DNA of 64,000 nucleotides from Mesoplasma syrphidae (GTDB lineage: Bacteria > Bacillota_I > Bacilli_A > Mycoplasmatales > Mycoplasmataceae). Location of the stretch: positions 806,001-870,000 of the forward strand of contig NZ_CP025257.1 in assembly GCF_002843565.1 (NCBI RefSeq), in the 5' to 3' direction. Made by a program: the position numbers and the translations under genes. Positions 1 through 10,264 of the stretch are shown one piece after another. Numbering within the stretch: position 1 is the first letter of the stretch; each line of letters begins with the position of its first letter. The notes under the pieces are model-generated. The model was not told the origin of the DNA, made no database searches, and was given only the letters and a program-made list of their open reading frames with translations.

Positions 1-91
1 AATCAACTTTTGCTGTTTTATCTCAGGTAATTAAATACTCCTTATTAACTTCTAAAAAATCGTCAGTTCATGATTTCTTTCTTAATCTCAT
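1..91 (-). CDS. trmB: tRNA (guanine-N7)-methyltransferase, N-terminal fragment
   Basis: Only the first 30 or so codons lie in the window; the gene runs off its left edge. Read with TGA as Trp, the protein begins MRLRKKSWTDDFLEVNKEYL. TrmB proteins typically open with MRLRxKPW followed by an acidic stretch, and that match is the only evidence. TrmB methylates G46 of tRNA. A GGGAGA ribosome-binding site precedes the ATG at 91. The gene follows mgtE by 14 bases on the same strand and is probably cotranscribed. The SAM-binding domain lies outside the window. Confidence 0.72.
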
Positions 92-105
92 ATTTCTCCC
101 TTATT

Positions 106-1512
106 TTATAAAAATGCAGTTCCAACTCCTAAGAAAATTGCAACAGCCGCAATATCTACTAAAGTTGTAACTAACGGCGATGACGCCAATGTCGGATCTA
201 GTTTAAAAGTTTTTGCCAGCAATGGCAACATGCATCCCAAAATATTCGCAAAAATTATGCTCAGAATTAATCCTAACGAACTTGTCCCAATTGCAATTCA
301 AACATTTGAAGAAGACAAGTCACCCTTATATTGAACCAAATAAATTAAAATTAATCTAACAATATTAATTAATACTAGCGGCAGGGTTATTAAAATTGAA
401 ACAGTAAACTCTTTTAAAATAATTTCTTTGACTTCTTTTTTGTGAATTTGGCGTAGCGATAGCGAACGTACCATCATTAAAGCTGACTGATTACCACTGC
501 TTCCAGCAATTCCAGCAACAATCAAAATCATTGGTAACAATAACAATAAGAGTTGATCGCTGTTACTTTGAGAAGCCTCTTTATTGTAAATTCCAAAAAA
601 CACCACCAATAAAATTTGAGTAATTGTTCCCAAGACTAACATAGCCATTAATCAAATTGAACGTGATTTAAACATTTTAAAAATAGTTGTTTCAAAATAG
701 TCTGATTTGGCATCATTAATGCCGGCAAATTTTTGCAAATCTTCTGTAGCTTCTTCAACTAATACATCAATAACATCATCAACAGTAATAATTCCAACCA
801 ATTTTTCTTGCTTATCAACAACTGGCAATGTATTAAGGTCATAGCGCTTGAAAATAATTCCTACTTCTTCTTGATCCAACTCACTTGCAACTGACACAAT
901 TTTTGAATCCATGATTTCCGACATTTTTTGACTTGGTTGATTTAAAATCAAATCCTTAATCTCAATATGACCAAGAAGTTTTCCGATGCTATCAGTTACA
1001 TATAAATCATCAATTTCATCATAATCCTCATGACGACGACGAATAATTTTAATAGCTTTTTCTACGGTATCATCAGCTTTTAATTCAGTAAAGTTAACTG
1101 ACATAATGCCTCCAGCCGTTTCCTCATCATATTTTAAAATGCTATTAATTTCTTTGCGTTGCTCCTTAGTCGCAGCTTTTAAAATTTTTTTTACGACCTG
1201 AGCTGGCATATCATCAATTACATCAATAATGTCATCAGTATATAATTCATCTACAATTTCTTGAACTTCTGCTGAAGTAAATGAACTAATGATAAACTCT
1301 TGATGTTCTGAAGACAAGTAAGTAAAAATTTCAGCAGCTTCCTCAATTTCAAGCATACGAAAAATTCTTAGAACAGCTTTTTCATCAGTTTGCTCTAAAG
1401 CTTCTGCAAAATCAACATATTGACATTGTTTTGAAATTTCTCTTACTTGTTTAATATTTTTTGATTCACTAGCTTCAATTAAAAGTTTTTCAAGTTCTGA
1501 AATATTTAGCAT
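106..1512 (-). CDS. mgtE: Magnesium transporter MgtE
   Basis: A 468-residue protein after reading one TGA near 649 and one near 295 as Trp. The order is that of MgtE: an N-terminal helical superfamily domain (about 1-130), a CBS pair (about 130-255, with repeated LPVVD-type and VDDVIDVL segments), then a membrane domain of about five helices. The membrane part keeps GSSGNQSALMMVRSL and DPTLASPLVTTLVD, the segments that line the Mg2+ pore in known MgtE structures. The family imports Mg2+ through the plasma membrane, and the cytoplasmic domains close the pore when Mg2+ is plentiful. Length is normal. An AGGAG site sits just before the ATG. trmB follows closely. Confidence 0.95.
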
Positions 1513-1626
1513 CCAATTCTCCTATTTTATTTTTAAAGATAATATTATTATATTAACAAAAAATGAGGTATTATGGTTCAGTACAAGTAAATTACTTTTA
1601 TGAATGAATTGATAAAAATTAATGAA

Positions 1627-1667
1627 ACAAAAATACCTGCAAGGATATCAGTACCTTTGCAAGTATT
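1627..1667 (-). terminator. Rho-independent terminator of the deoxyribosyltransferase gene
   Basis: An imperfect stem (AATACCTGCAAGG facing CCTTTGCAAGTATT) with a loop of about nine bases. Read on minus it is followed by TTTTTG. It lies 57 bases past the stop of the gene at 1724-2290 and before mgtE. Confidence 0.6.
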
Positions 1668-1723
1668 ATCAGTTAAATTTTACTTAACGTGTTGCTGGTC
1701 AGTTTTGATGACCACACTATCTT

Positions 1724-2290
1724 TTAAAAATACATCGCTCCATTTGCATAAATAAATTTGCAATCCAATTTAGCATTTTTTTCCAAATATTCTTTGTTAT
1801 GAGTATCCAAGAATTTTTCATAGTTTTTAATCATTTCAATTGCTTCGCTGTGTGACTTTGCTAATCAAAGACGATTTTCACTATTTAATTGAGTATCGAA
1901 AATTGCTCCAAAAACAAAGTGATTAATTGAAAATTCATTAAGCTGTTTTGTAGATGACTTTTGATGATAACGAAAATCTGATATCACTGGAATCAAAACT
2001 TTTTCGTTTTGTGTGGCTTTTGCTTGCTCAATTGCAATTGCAAATTCCATAATCATTCCATGATCCAGACTATCTAATTCAAAAATTATATATTGTGAAT
2101 CTTGTACACATTTGTAGTCTGCATCTCAAATTTCTAAAGGTGTTGGGCAGTTTCCTAAATTTGTATCAAAATCAATTGGATTTGAAATCACAAAATTAGG
2201 AAATGCTTCTCTTAATTTTTTTCCTTCTAGTCTACGTTGATTAACTTGAGCTTCATTGAACATGCTTCCGGCATTATAAATTTGTTTCAT
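1724..2290 (-). CDS. Nucleoside 2-deoxyribosyltransferase family protein
   Basis: A 188-residue soluble protein; TGA is read as Trp twice. It starts MKQIYNAGSMFNEAQVNQR, matching the family opening (strand, A/G-x-L/M-F, then a basic helix), and keeps a mid-protein segment HGMIMEFAIAIEQAK, which carries the conserved Glu proposed as the nucleophile in this family. Members swap the base between 2'-deoxynucleosides or hydrolyse deoxynucleotides; which substrate applies here cannot be told. Single gene with its own terminator. The role fits the deoxynucleoside enzymes deoD, deoA and deoC further along. Confidence 0.8.
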
Positions 2291-2353
2291 TCTTTTTTCC
2301 TCGTTTCGTATATTATTTTAACAAAACATTCGGGGTTATTTTATTTTTAAAGG

Positions 2354-2359
2354 TATAAT
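2354..2359 (+). promoter_or_regulatory. -10 box of the tmRNA promoter
   Basis: A perfect TATAAT lies nine bases before the mapped 5' end of tmRNA at 2368. No good -35 hexamer is visible at the usual spacing (the region reads GGTTATT). Confidence 0.65.
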
Positions 2360-2367
2360 TTTTATAT

Positions 2368-2776
2368 GGGGATGTCCCGGTTTCGACAGGATATGCCTCC
2401 ATGCAACTGCAGTGGTCTGGTAGACCATACTACTTCTAGGTTTGATAAAATGCAAACAAAAACGAAGAAAATTTTGAAATGCCAGCATTTATGTTCAATA
2501 ATGAATATGCTGGAGCAGCAAACTTTGCTGTTTAATAAGTCTTAGAACTGAAAGCATTCAACGTATAACTATATCGCAAACTTTATATGTTATATGAATT
2601 ACCCAAGTTTGATAGAAGTTATGATCGTAATAAATAACTTTGAATTTAATTTACGAACGACTTTTTTAACTTTTGTTAGTTTTAGTAAAATTGTCGAGTT
2701 AGAAAACATAACTAAACTGTAGACGTTGCATGGTGAAGTATTTTGGACGCGGGTTCGATTCCCGCCATCTCCACCA
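2368..2776 (+). ncRNA. ssrA: Transfer-messenger RNA (tmRNA)
   Basis: The 5' end GGGGATG pairs with CATCTCC just before an encoded ACCA at 2773-2776 (one G-U), forming the acceptor stem. Near the 3' end GGGTTCGATTCCC forms the T arm. The resume codon is GCA at 2452 and the tag reads ANKNEENFEMPAFMFNNEYA plus seven further residues ending NFAV, with TAA at 2533-2535 and a second TAA in the next frame. Tag length is 27. tmRNA with SmpB (encoded at 6081) releases stalled ribosomes and marks the unfinished protein for degradation. The gene has its own promoter and terminator, and the genes on both sides face the other way. Confidence 0.97.
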
Positions 2777-2793
2777 TTAAAGAATCAAATTAG

Positions 2794-2819
2794 CTTAGCT
2801 TTTAAAGCTAAGTTTTTTT
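2794..2819 (+). terminator. ssrA: Terminator of tmRNA
   Basis: Stem CTTAGCTTT / AAAGCTAAG followed by a run of seven T, 18 bases after the CCA end of tmRNA. Confidence 0.85.
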
Positions 2820-2823
2820 ACGC

Positions 2824-2846
2824 AAAAAAGAACCCAAAAGGGTTCT
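2824..2846 (-). terminator. ptsG: Terminator of ptsG
   Basis: Stem AGAACCC / GGGTTCT with a four-base loop; read on minus it is followed by TTTTTT. It lies 16 bases after the ptsG stop and faces the tmRNA terminator. Confidence 0.85.
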
Positions 2847-2861
2847 AAAAATTATTTATAA

Positions 2862-5174
2862 CTATTTTGTTGTTTTTTTAGTTTCAACTTTTTTTGCTAC
2901 AGGTTTCTTAGCCACAGGTTTAGAAGCTGCGGTACTTTTTGCCTCAACTTTTTTAGTTGTTGGTTTCGAAACTGTTGTTTTTTTAGCTTCAACTTTTTTT
3001 GCTACTGGCTTTGAAACTGTTATTTTTTTGGCATCTGTTTTAACTTTTGCCTCAACAATTTCTGGCTTAGCAACTTCAACTTTTGTAGCCTCAGTTTTAA
3101 CGCCAACAGTTATTTTTTTCTCTACTTCTGACTGAGATTCTGACTGAGATCTTTGAATTTCAAGAATTTCTTTAATACGAGGCTTAATGGCTTCTTGTTC
3201 TCCACCATAAACCACTTGTACGTTTGTTCCTCTAACTAAAGCTCCAGTTGACCCACCTAAAGACATAATTCCATCTTTGTTTACAACAGAAGAATCAATA
3301 ACAGTTAATCTTAAACGTGATGCACATGAATCAACGTCAGTGATATTTGCTTCACCACCTAAGAATTCAATAATTTTAGCTGCTTTTTCATATCTAGCAA
3401 TTTCTGTTGGATTTGAAGATGCAGTTCATTTACTTGCTCCTGTTGAAGCCTCAACAGCAACAATTTTTGATCCATCACGGTTTTGACCTTTTGATGCTTT
3501 ATAATCATCTTTTGTAAATAATTCAGTTGGACCTGATGTATCACGTCCTGGAACCATAACATTTCCATATTTTACTGCAAAATAGAATGCACAGAAATAT
3601 ACAGGTCCCATTACTGCAGCAACTCCTAGCACACCAAATACTGATGTTGCTGACATTGCTCCGTTAAAGAATGGAATAATTCCGAATACGATGTAATCGA
3701 TAAATCCACCAGAAACAGTCATTGATACGTGAGTTTGCAACATTCCTGCAAACATAAATGAAATAGCTGCTAATGGCATATGTACTCCATAGAATAATCA
3801 TGGTGCCAAGAATAAGAATGTATACTCAATTGGTTCTGTAATACCAGTTAAGAAACAAGTAAACGCAGCTGAGAAGTAAATTCCCATAACATTTTTACGG
3901 TTTTCTTTTGGTACATTAAATCACATAGCTAAAGCAGCCATTGGTAATCCTAATAACATAAATCCAAATTTTCCTGATTGGAAACGTCCTAAATTTAGTC
4001 CTAGCAATTGGAATGATGTAAAGTTAATTCCTTTTGAGTTATCAATGTTTGCAATTAAACGTGCCATCATTGTTTGATCACCCATTGCTTCAAATAAATC
4101 TTTATTACCTGTTACGGTTGTAAAAAATTCAGGTCAAGTAATGTTATGACCTGCAAATGCTGAAGCTTGTTCTTGTCAATTAAACATATCCAATCCATTA
4201 ATTAGTGCAGTTGGATTATTATTGACAATTCATTCAGTATTTGCACGAGTAACAATATCAGCTATTGATCCTCCTGCACTTGTTCATCATAATGGTGAAT
4301 AGAATACATGGTGTAATCCAAACGGTACTAATGAACGTTCAATCATTTCGAAAACTAATGAATCAATTCCTTTAACTGGAATATCTCCTGATTTAGTTCC
4401 GAATCATGCTAATCCTTGTCCAATTCATGGTCAAAAGAACACGAAAATGAAACCTAAAGGAATAACAGCGAAGAAAGTAATAATTGGTACTAATTTAGTT
4501 CCACTAAAGAAACTCAAAGCTGATGGTAATTGAGTTTTATGGAAAGTATTGTAACATTTTGCTGAAATTGCTCCAACAAAAATTCCTGCAAACACTCCAG
4601 TATTTAAAGAATTAACACCCAAGTTTGAAGTTATTAATCCATTAGGAATGTTGTTGTGTCATAGTAATGAATACATTACTTTTCCAGCAGCATCAAGGTT
4701 TGCAACTTTCATCCCTAATACAACTTCTTTTCCTTCGTAGAAACCGTTAAACAAATCTTTATATTGTTTAACTAATTCCTCTGTTGCATTAACCATTGTT
4801 GGATGTAATAAAGCCCCTTGTAAAGCATTCATTACTAAAAATCCTACAACAGCTGTCAAAGCAGCAACCCCAGCGTCTTTAGTATATGCTAAAGCAACTG
4901 AAATACAGAATAGAACAGGCAAGTTACCAAAAGCAACGTCCCCCATCTTATTCATAACTGTTCCAAAGTATCATAGACCTGTTTGTGCATCTGCTGCGTT
5001 AGCAATAGCTGCTCCAACTCCTAGAAATACTCCGGCGATTGGTAGTAAAGCAATTGGTAGTAAAAACGCTTTACTCAATTTAGATAAAGTTGGCATGATT
5101 CCGTCTTTGAACTTGACAAGTCCACTGACGAAACTATTGTGTACTTTACCTGTACTTACGGTTTGTGTCCCCAT
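2862..5174 (-). CDS. ptsG: PTS glucose-type permease, fused EIICB with a long Lys/Ala tail
   Basis: A 770-residue protein with several TGA-encoded Trp. A hydrophobic EIIC membrane domain (about 20-520) is followed by an EIIB domain with the phosphocysteine motif [11 protein letters not shown] (Cys617). The family takes up glucose or a related hexose and phosphorylates it, with phosphate coming from PEP through EI, HPr and an EIIA. No EIIA domain is present, so a separate EIIA must serve it. After EIIB comes about 95 residues of low-complexity sequence, first Ser/Gln/Glu-rich, then repeats of [13 protein letters not shown] type; this is not part of the usual family. The start is the ATG at 5174 because AAAGGGGA lies just before it; an upstream TTG at 5189 overlaps that site. 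Exact sugar is inferred. Confidence 0.88.
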
Positions 5175-5211
5175 AAGATCCCCTTTCAAATTTTATAATT
5201 TGGTTAGTTAA

Positions 5212-5469
5212 TTAAAATATTGCTGTCACAAAACCAGTAACAAACATTACAAGCCCGAATAAAAAAACATAAAAGACAAAGTTCTTTTTCATAAAATCTC
5301 ATACGGTTTTTGATTCTTGTTTGTATTTGTGAAAATCGCCACGGCGCTCTGCTTTTTTTCTTTGTCAAAAATAAAGTCATAAAAAAACTGCGGCAATAAT
5401 TGCTCCAATAACTGCAAGTGAAGTCCCTACAATTACATTTTGATTTGATACTGAATCTGCTAGTAACAT
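5212..5469 (-). CDS. Small membrane protein of unknown function
   Basis: An 85-residue protein with in-frame TGA codons. It has two hydrophobic segments (about 12-30 and 65-84) separated by a basic stretch with RKKAERRGDFHKYKQ. A strong GGGGGG-type ribosome-binding site precedes the ATG. It lies 37 bases upstream of ptsG on the same strand, so the two may be cotranscribed. No family was recognised. Its position suggests, but does not show, a link to the sugar permease. Confidence 0.65.
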
Positions 5470-5491
5470 TTAATCCCCCCTAACAATAATA

Positions 5492-5497
5492 ATTATA
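5492..5497 (-). promoter_or_regulatory. Possible -10 box for the small membrane protein / ptsG unit
   Basis: TATAAT on minus, 23 bases before the ATG at 5469. The near-palindrome GGAGAATTTTCC lies just upstream, where a -35 box would be expected. No consensus -35 is seen, so the call is tentative. Confidence 0.4.
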
Positions 5498-5561
5498 TAT
5501 TATTAATATCGGAAAATTCTCCAAAAAAACCAAAAAAAACCAAAAGCAAAATTTTGACTTA

Positions 5562-6071
5562 TTATTTACTTTTGAAGCCTCTTTTATTTGCCTTTGTCAA
5601 ATCTAAATATTCGTTTAAAGTTTTATCTATTTCATTTTCAGAAACATTAACTATATAAAAATTTATGTCTGTTGCGGTTAACCCTTTTTGTAACAAATAG
5701 GTTGTTACCTCAGCTCCAATAGAATTCTTATTATTGCTATAAATTTGTTCTTTTATTTTTAAAACTTCTGCCTTAATACTTTGAGCTTTATCAATGAAAA
5801 TAGGAATAAAAAACTCTTTGTCATCATATCTTTTTCCAATAAACATTATATAAAGTCCTGAAGTTTCAGGAAGTTCATCGGTCTGCTTTCAAGAATATTT
5901 TTTTGTAGCCAAAATTACTTCAATTGCATTATTGGTATTTATCTTGTTTGAACTTTTAAAACCGCTTAAAAAGCTTCAGATTCCTAAGACTATTCCAATA
6001 ATTGCTAAAATCGTAATGATTACTCAAAATCATCAGGGCATTGCTGTTGTATTATTTGTTGCTAAAATCAT
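5562..6071 (-). CDS. Membrane-anchored protein of unknown function
   Basis: A 169-residue protein. A short N-terminal Thr/Asn stretch is followed by one long hydrophobic segment (about 13-38, with several TGA-encoded Trp), then a soluble domain with Lys/Asn-rich sequence. The soluble part contains SGLYIMFIGKRYDDKEFF and ends in basic residues. No catalytic motif was recognised. It starts nine bases after smpB and so appears to be the last gene of the secG-rnr-smpB unit. A resemblance of SGLYIMFIG to GIY-YIG nucleases is too weak to use. Confidence 0.6.
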
Positions 6072-6080
6072 TAACTCTCC

Positions 6081-6530
6081 TTAATACTTATTTTTGGCAA
6101 GCTCGCGTCGTTCCATGTCACGTTTTTTAATGGTTTCACGTTTGTCATAGTTTTTCTTTCCACGACCCAAACCTAATTCAATTTTGGCATAATTTCCTTT
6201 TAAATAAACTCGCAAAGGGACAACTGTTAAATTTTCCAACTTTATACGTTCCAGCATTTTTCTGATTTCTTTTTTATGAAGTAATAACTTTCGATTACGA
6301 GTTGGTTCAATTCCCTTAATATTATTTGCATACTGATATTTATTGATGCTCATGTTGATGACAAATGCCTCTTCTTTTCGAATTAAAATAAATGCCTCAG
6401 CAATTGAAATTTCTTTATTTCGAATTGACTTGATTTCTGGTCCATTTAAAGCCAATCCGGCCTCTCATTTTTCAAGAATCTCATAATTAAAATAAGCTTT
6501 CTTATTGTTGACAATTACATGTTCACCCAT
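6081..6530 (-). CDS. smpB: SsrA-binding protein SmpB
   Basis: A 149-residue basic protein, normal for the family. It begins [18 protein letters not shown] and keeps [10 protein letters not shown], the AFILI strand, and the C-terminal [17 protein letters not shown] tail that enters the decoding centre. SmpB binds tmRNA and delivers it to stalled ribosomes. A GGAGGATCTT site precedes the ATG. It lies 16 bases after rnr, the common secG-rnr-smpB arrangement, and tmRNA itself is only 3.3 kb away. Confidence 0.97.
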
Positions 6531-6546
6531 AAGATCCTCCTAAATA

Positions 6547-8664
6547 TTATTTTACTATTTGAAAATCAATTGTTCTTTTTTTAATGTCCGCTCCAATGAC
6601 TTTCACGTTAACTTTTTGACCCATTCTGTAAAATGTATTATCTTTTTTAATTAAGACTTGATTACTTTCATCATAAACAATGCCTTCTTCAAGATTTGAA
6701 ATATGAACTAGCCCCTCAACCATATTTTCTAGCTGTACAAAGATTCCAAATTTTAAAGCTACTGCAATTGTTCCCTCGTAAATATTTCCTACTTTATCAG
6801 CCATATATTCAACCATACAAGCTTTAACAACTTCACGCTCACATTCAACTGAAGTTATTTCTGTGTCATTAATTATTGCACATGCTTTATCAATAAATGC
6901 AATATTTTTTTCTAGCATAAAATCTCGAGTATCTTTATTCAGAATATATTGTTTTAAATAGCGATGTACCATTAAATCACTATAACGACGAATTGGTGAA
7001 GTAAAATGTGTATAACATTTACTTGACAATCCAAAATGCCCAATATTTTCCAAACTATATTTAGCTTTATCCATGTAACGTAGCAACGATAAATTTAATA
7101 ACTCTTTTTCAACTGGATCAGTTGTTTGGTTATCAATTTGCAACAGTGTTTTATTAATATTAAGCGGATCAAGCATTTCTTTTGGAGTTAACTTTGGATC
7201 AATTCCAAAAGACTTTAGTGATGTATATCAGGTAATTAGATCTTGCTCTTCTGGCTTACCATGATTACGATATACAAATGGTAATTCACGATCAAAAACA
7301 ATTTCTGCAACGGCTTCATTGGCACTAACCATAAACTGTTCAATTAGCTGTTCCGATTCTCCAGTTTCACGTGCTTTAATTTCAACAACATTTGAATCTT
7401 TGTCCATAACAACTTTCGCTTCACGAACCCCAAAATTAATTGTTCCTCGCTTTATTTTTATTGCATCAATTAATTTGTACAGTTCAAAAGCCACATCCAT
7501 CATTATACGTGACTCTTCACAATGGTTTCACTTTTTGTTATCAAAATATTCATTAACTTCGCTATAATTTAATCGCACCTTTGAAATCATAACCGTTTCA
7601 TAGACTTCTTTTGAAAGCATTTTTCCAGAAGCATCAAATTCCATTTCACATGCTAAAGCTAATTTTTCAGTATTTGGGTTCAGCGAACATAAATCATCTG
7701 ATAATATTCTTGGCAGCATTGGAATTACTTTATTTGCCAAATACGTTGAATTTCCTCTTAGTAATGCTTCATTATCTAATGCTGATTTAGGTTGAACGTA
7801 ATGAGAAACATCAGCAATTGCTACAATCAATTTAAAGTGACCATTAGACACTTTTTCAACATGAATAGCATCATCCAAATCCTTTGAATCAATTCCATCA
7901 ATTGTTACAACCATTTTCTTTAAAAGTGAACGCTTCAAACGTTTTTTAATTAGTTCTGATTGTTGTTTCAATGGAATGTTAACTTCTTCAGCATTATCTA
8001 AAACACGCTTAGGAAATTCCGTACGAATATCTAGTTCTTCAGCAATTGATATGATTCTGTCTGCTGCTTTAGTAGCATCTCCAACAATTTTTTTAATTCT
8101 AACAAACAGTTTACGATCCTTCAATTCTAAAATCTTTGCCTTAACAATTAAATTGTCTTTTAAAATAAAATCAGCTTTATTAACCATGATTACTCTAAAA
8201 TTAGAAAATGTTTTATCCATTGGAATGAAATCTAAAAACCTACCATCACGAGATTTTGTAATTTCTCCCATAATTGAAGTTTTCTCGCGCTTAATTAATT
8301 CTAAAATCTCAGCACGTAAACGTCCATCTGATTCAGTTTTAACTGTATACACAACTTCGTCATTTGTAAAAGTTCCATTCAAACTTATTGGCGGAACAAA
8401 ATAGTCTTCATGCCCAGAATCATTTAAATTTGATACAAACCCAAATCCTTTTGCATTTAGTTTTAAAATTCCATGCATATAGTGACCATCATCTAACAAA
8501 TAAATATTATTCGCAGGAGAAATTGCTATTACATTTTCTTCACTCATCATTGTTAACATTTCTAAGAATGCCATGTGATCTGTTGCTTTCATTTTATTTG
8601 CTAATAAATCAAATGCCATTTTATTATTATTTTGCTGCAATATTTCCACAATCTTTTTTTCCAT
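6547..8664 (-). CDS. rnr: Ribonuclease R (RNB family 3'-5' exoribonuclease)
   Basis: A 705-residue protein after reading TGA codons near 7177 and 7504 as Trp. The N-terminal part (1-200) holds cold-shock-like OB folds (GFGFVSNLN), the centre is the RNB domain with the Mg2+-binding DGIDSKDLDDAIHVEK near residue 255, and the last 80 or so residues form an S1 domain (EGTIAVALKFGIFVQLENM). RNase R degrades structured RNA processively and in Mollicutes is usually the main 3' exonuclease. It also degrades non-stop mRNA during trans-translation, which fits the neighbouring smpB. It is 35 bases downstream of secG. Confidence 0.96.
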
Positions 8665-8699
8665 TTTTTTCTCCTTGAACTAATATATAAAAAACACTA

Positions 8700-8990
8700 T
8701 TAGAGAATAGTGTTTGTTAAGATACAAATAACTAAAGCCACTATGAAGAACACAATTCCTAAAGACAACATTCAAATAGATAGTGTTTTATCCATTCCAC
8801 GTTCCTTAGAGTTAGAAAATAATTCTTCATTTCCCCCATTAATTGCGCTCAAACCCGTTTGCGATTTTTTATTTTGCAAAAGACCAACAATCACCATAAT
8901 TATTGCAACAATCATTGCCACAATCTCTAAACCTAATATCACTTTGCTTCCAATGTTTGAAGCGAATAAACTAATAACTGCATTTATCAT
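8700..8990 (-). CDS. secG: Preprotein translocase subunit SecG
   Basis: A 96-residue protein with two hydrophobic helices (about 14-38 and 74-94) joined by a loop with NKKSQTGLSAINGGNEELF, where SecG proteins carry their Gly-rich conserved loop. It would sit with SecYE in the membrane and assist SecA (encoded at 22234). One TGA-encoded Trp separates the two halves. It is the first gene before rnr and smpB on minus, an arrangement common in Firmicutes. Confidence 0.88.
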
Positions 8991-9046
8991 GATTTTCTTG
9001 TCCTTTTACTTTCATTATATATATAATACTAAACTTTGAGCAAAAT

Positions 9047-9068
9047 AAAAATGGGAAGTCCCATTTTT
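9047..9068 (-). terminator. Terminator of the hprK-to-HTH operon
   Basis: Perfect ten-base-pair stem AAAAATGGGA / TCCCATTTTT with a two-base gap, six bases after the stop of the HTH gene. Confidence 0.8.
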
Positions 9069-9074
9069 GAAATA

Positions 9075-9299
9075 TTATTTTTTAAATAAATCTTTGACTT
9101 CAACCCCAAGCCCTTCAGCTATTTTTTCAATCACTTTCAATGAAACATTTCTACGGCCTCTTTCAGAATCAGATATATAATTTCTGTGCAAACCTGATCT
9201 AAAACTCAACTCCTCTTGAGTAATTTTTGCTTTAGTTCTCAATTTTTTCATATTTTTGCTTAATATATCGATAATGTCATCTTTTTTTTCTACAGTCAT
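9075..9299 (-). CDS. Small helix-turn-helix (XRE/Cro-type) regulator
   Basis: A 74-residue protein consisting almost only of an HTH_3 domain: LRTKAKITQEELSFRSGL, then HRNYISDSERGRRNVSL as recognition helix and following segment, ending KDLFKK. Proteins of this type bind operator DNA as dimers. There is no sensing domain. It lies five bases after whiA at the end of the operon, so it is made together with WhiA and the lgt/trxB genes. Its target is unknown. Confidence 0.88.
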   Translation of the reverse strand: MTVEKKDDIIDILSKNMKKLRTKAKITQEELSFRSGLHRNYISDSERGRRNVSLKVIEKIAEGLGVEVKDLFKK

Positions 9300-9304
9300 C
9301 TTAA

Positions 9305-10237
9305 CTATACCTCTTCACTAATTTTTTTTATTGTTTTAAATAAGTTGCTTACCCCAGACTTTGTAATCGGGGTACCATGGCTATTCATAATATATTCTAA
9401 CTCACTAAATGGCGCTTCGGGGTTTTCTAATCTCAATTTCGCCAAAATTTGGGCTTTTTTTGATAATAAGTGAAACATTTTTTGAGTTTTTATATGTTCT
9501 ATCTGCTCAATTTGCTTTTGACTGGCAGCTAACGCTTTAGTTTGATTAGATATATCAATGTTATTCATTCGATTAATATTGTTATAAACATCTCTTGAAA
9601 TTCTTTGATTTTCAAATGCCATAACTGCCTGTGAGGCATCAATTAGTTTAATAAAATCTGAAACCATTAATGATTTTTTAATATAACAAACATAACGATT
9701 ATTTTTTCTTTCCAAAATTTTAAACTCAAAGTTGAAAAGATCAGTAATGGTTACAAAATCTATGGCAGCTGCTTTATCTTTAAATTGCACCTCCAAATGA
9801 TAGTTAGTGGTTTCAGGAGAATTAACTGACCCCGTAGCAATAAAAATTCCCGCAATATATGCTCTTAGCAGTGAGCTTTGTTTCTTAAAATTATTAAAGC
9901 TGAATTTTTGTTTTTCAAAATTTTCATCATAAATGCCAATTTCTTTTAAAAAAATATTCAGATTACCGATTAAAGTTATTTGAAATGTTTTTTGTTTCTT
10001 TAGAATTTGGGACTGAATTACCGAAATTTCAATTTCGCCAACAAAAAACTCTTTGCAAAAACTTAGTAAACTTCTTGCTATTCGATTGCTAATTGTGACT
10101 AACTTTAGTTTTTCCTTACCATTTGAAAAAATCATTTCAGCATTATTTCTTACAAAACCATTTAGCAGTGATTTTCGCTGTTCAATTGAAAAAGTGTGTG
10201 ATATTATTTCTTCTTTGACTTCTAAGGCAAATGACAT
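9305..10237 (-). CDS. whiA: DNA-binding protein WhiA
   Basis: A 310-residue protein. WhiA pairs an N-terminal LAGLIDADG-homing-endonuclease-like domain (about 1-215, with SFALEVKEEI at the start and LRAYIAGIFIATGSVNSP) with a C-terminal helix-turn-helix (about 230-305, LAKLRLENPEAPFSELE followed by SGVSNLF). The nuclease function is lost in the family. In actinomycetes WhiA regulates sporulation; in Bacillus it affects division and chromosome segregation; its role in Mollicutes is unsettled. It is 27 bases after lgt and directly before the small HTH gene. Confidence 0.93.
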   Translation of the reverse strand: MSFALEVKEEIISHTFSIEQRKSLLNGFVRNNAEMIFSNGKEKLKLVTISNRIARSLLSFCKEFFVGEIEISVIQSQILKKQKTFQITLIGNLNIFLKEIGIYDENFEKQKFSFNNFKKQSSLLRAYIAGIFIATGSVNSPETTNYHLEVQFKDKAAAIDFVTITDLFNFEFKILERKNNRYVCYIKKSLMVSDFIKLIDASQAVMAFENQRISRDVYNNINRMNNIDISNQTKALAASQKQIEQIEHIKTQKMFHLLSKKAQILAKLRLENPEAPFSELEYIMNSHGTPITKSGVSNLFKTIKKISEEV

Positions 10238-10264
10238 AATTCCACACTCCTTCTATAATTTTTA

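Noticed and set aside
2870-3080. DNA repeats in the ptsG tail as a CRISPR or tandem-repeat locus
   Set aside because: The repeats are imperfect, in frame, and encode a Lys/Ala/Thr-rich protein tail.
5562-6071. GIY-YIG nuclease
   Set aside because: Only a weak local likeness (GLYIMFIG); the catalytic Arg and Glu pattern is not seen and the protein is membrane-anchored.
7976-8404. Plus-strand open frame of 142 codons
   Set aside because: It lies wholly antisense to rnr, has no ribosome-binding site and shows no protein-like motif.
6547-8664. Apparent fragmentation of rnr and of many other genes into short frames
   Set aside because: All breaks are TGA codons inside conserved proteins; with the Mollicutes code (TGA = Trp) the genes are intact.
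9075-9299. HTH gene as a prophage or plasmid repressor
   Set aside because: No phage, plasmid or integrase gene is nearby, and it sits at the end of a chromosomal operon.
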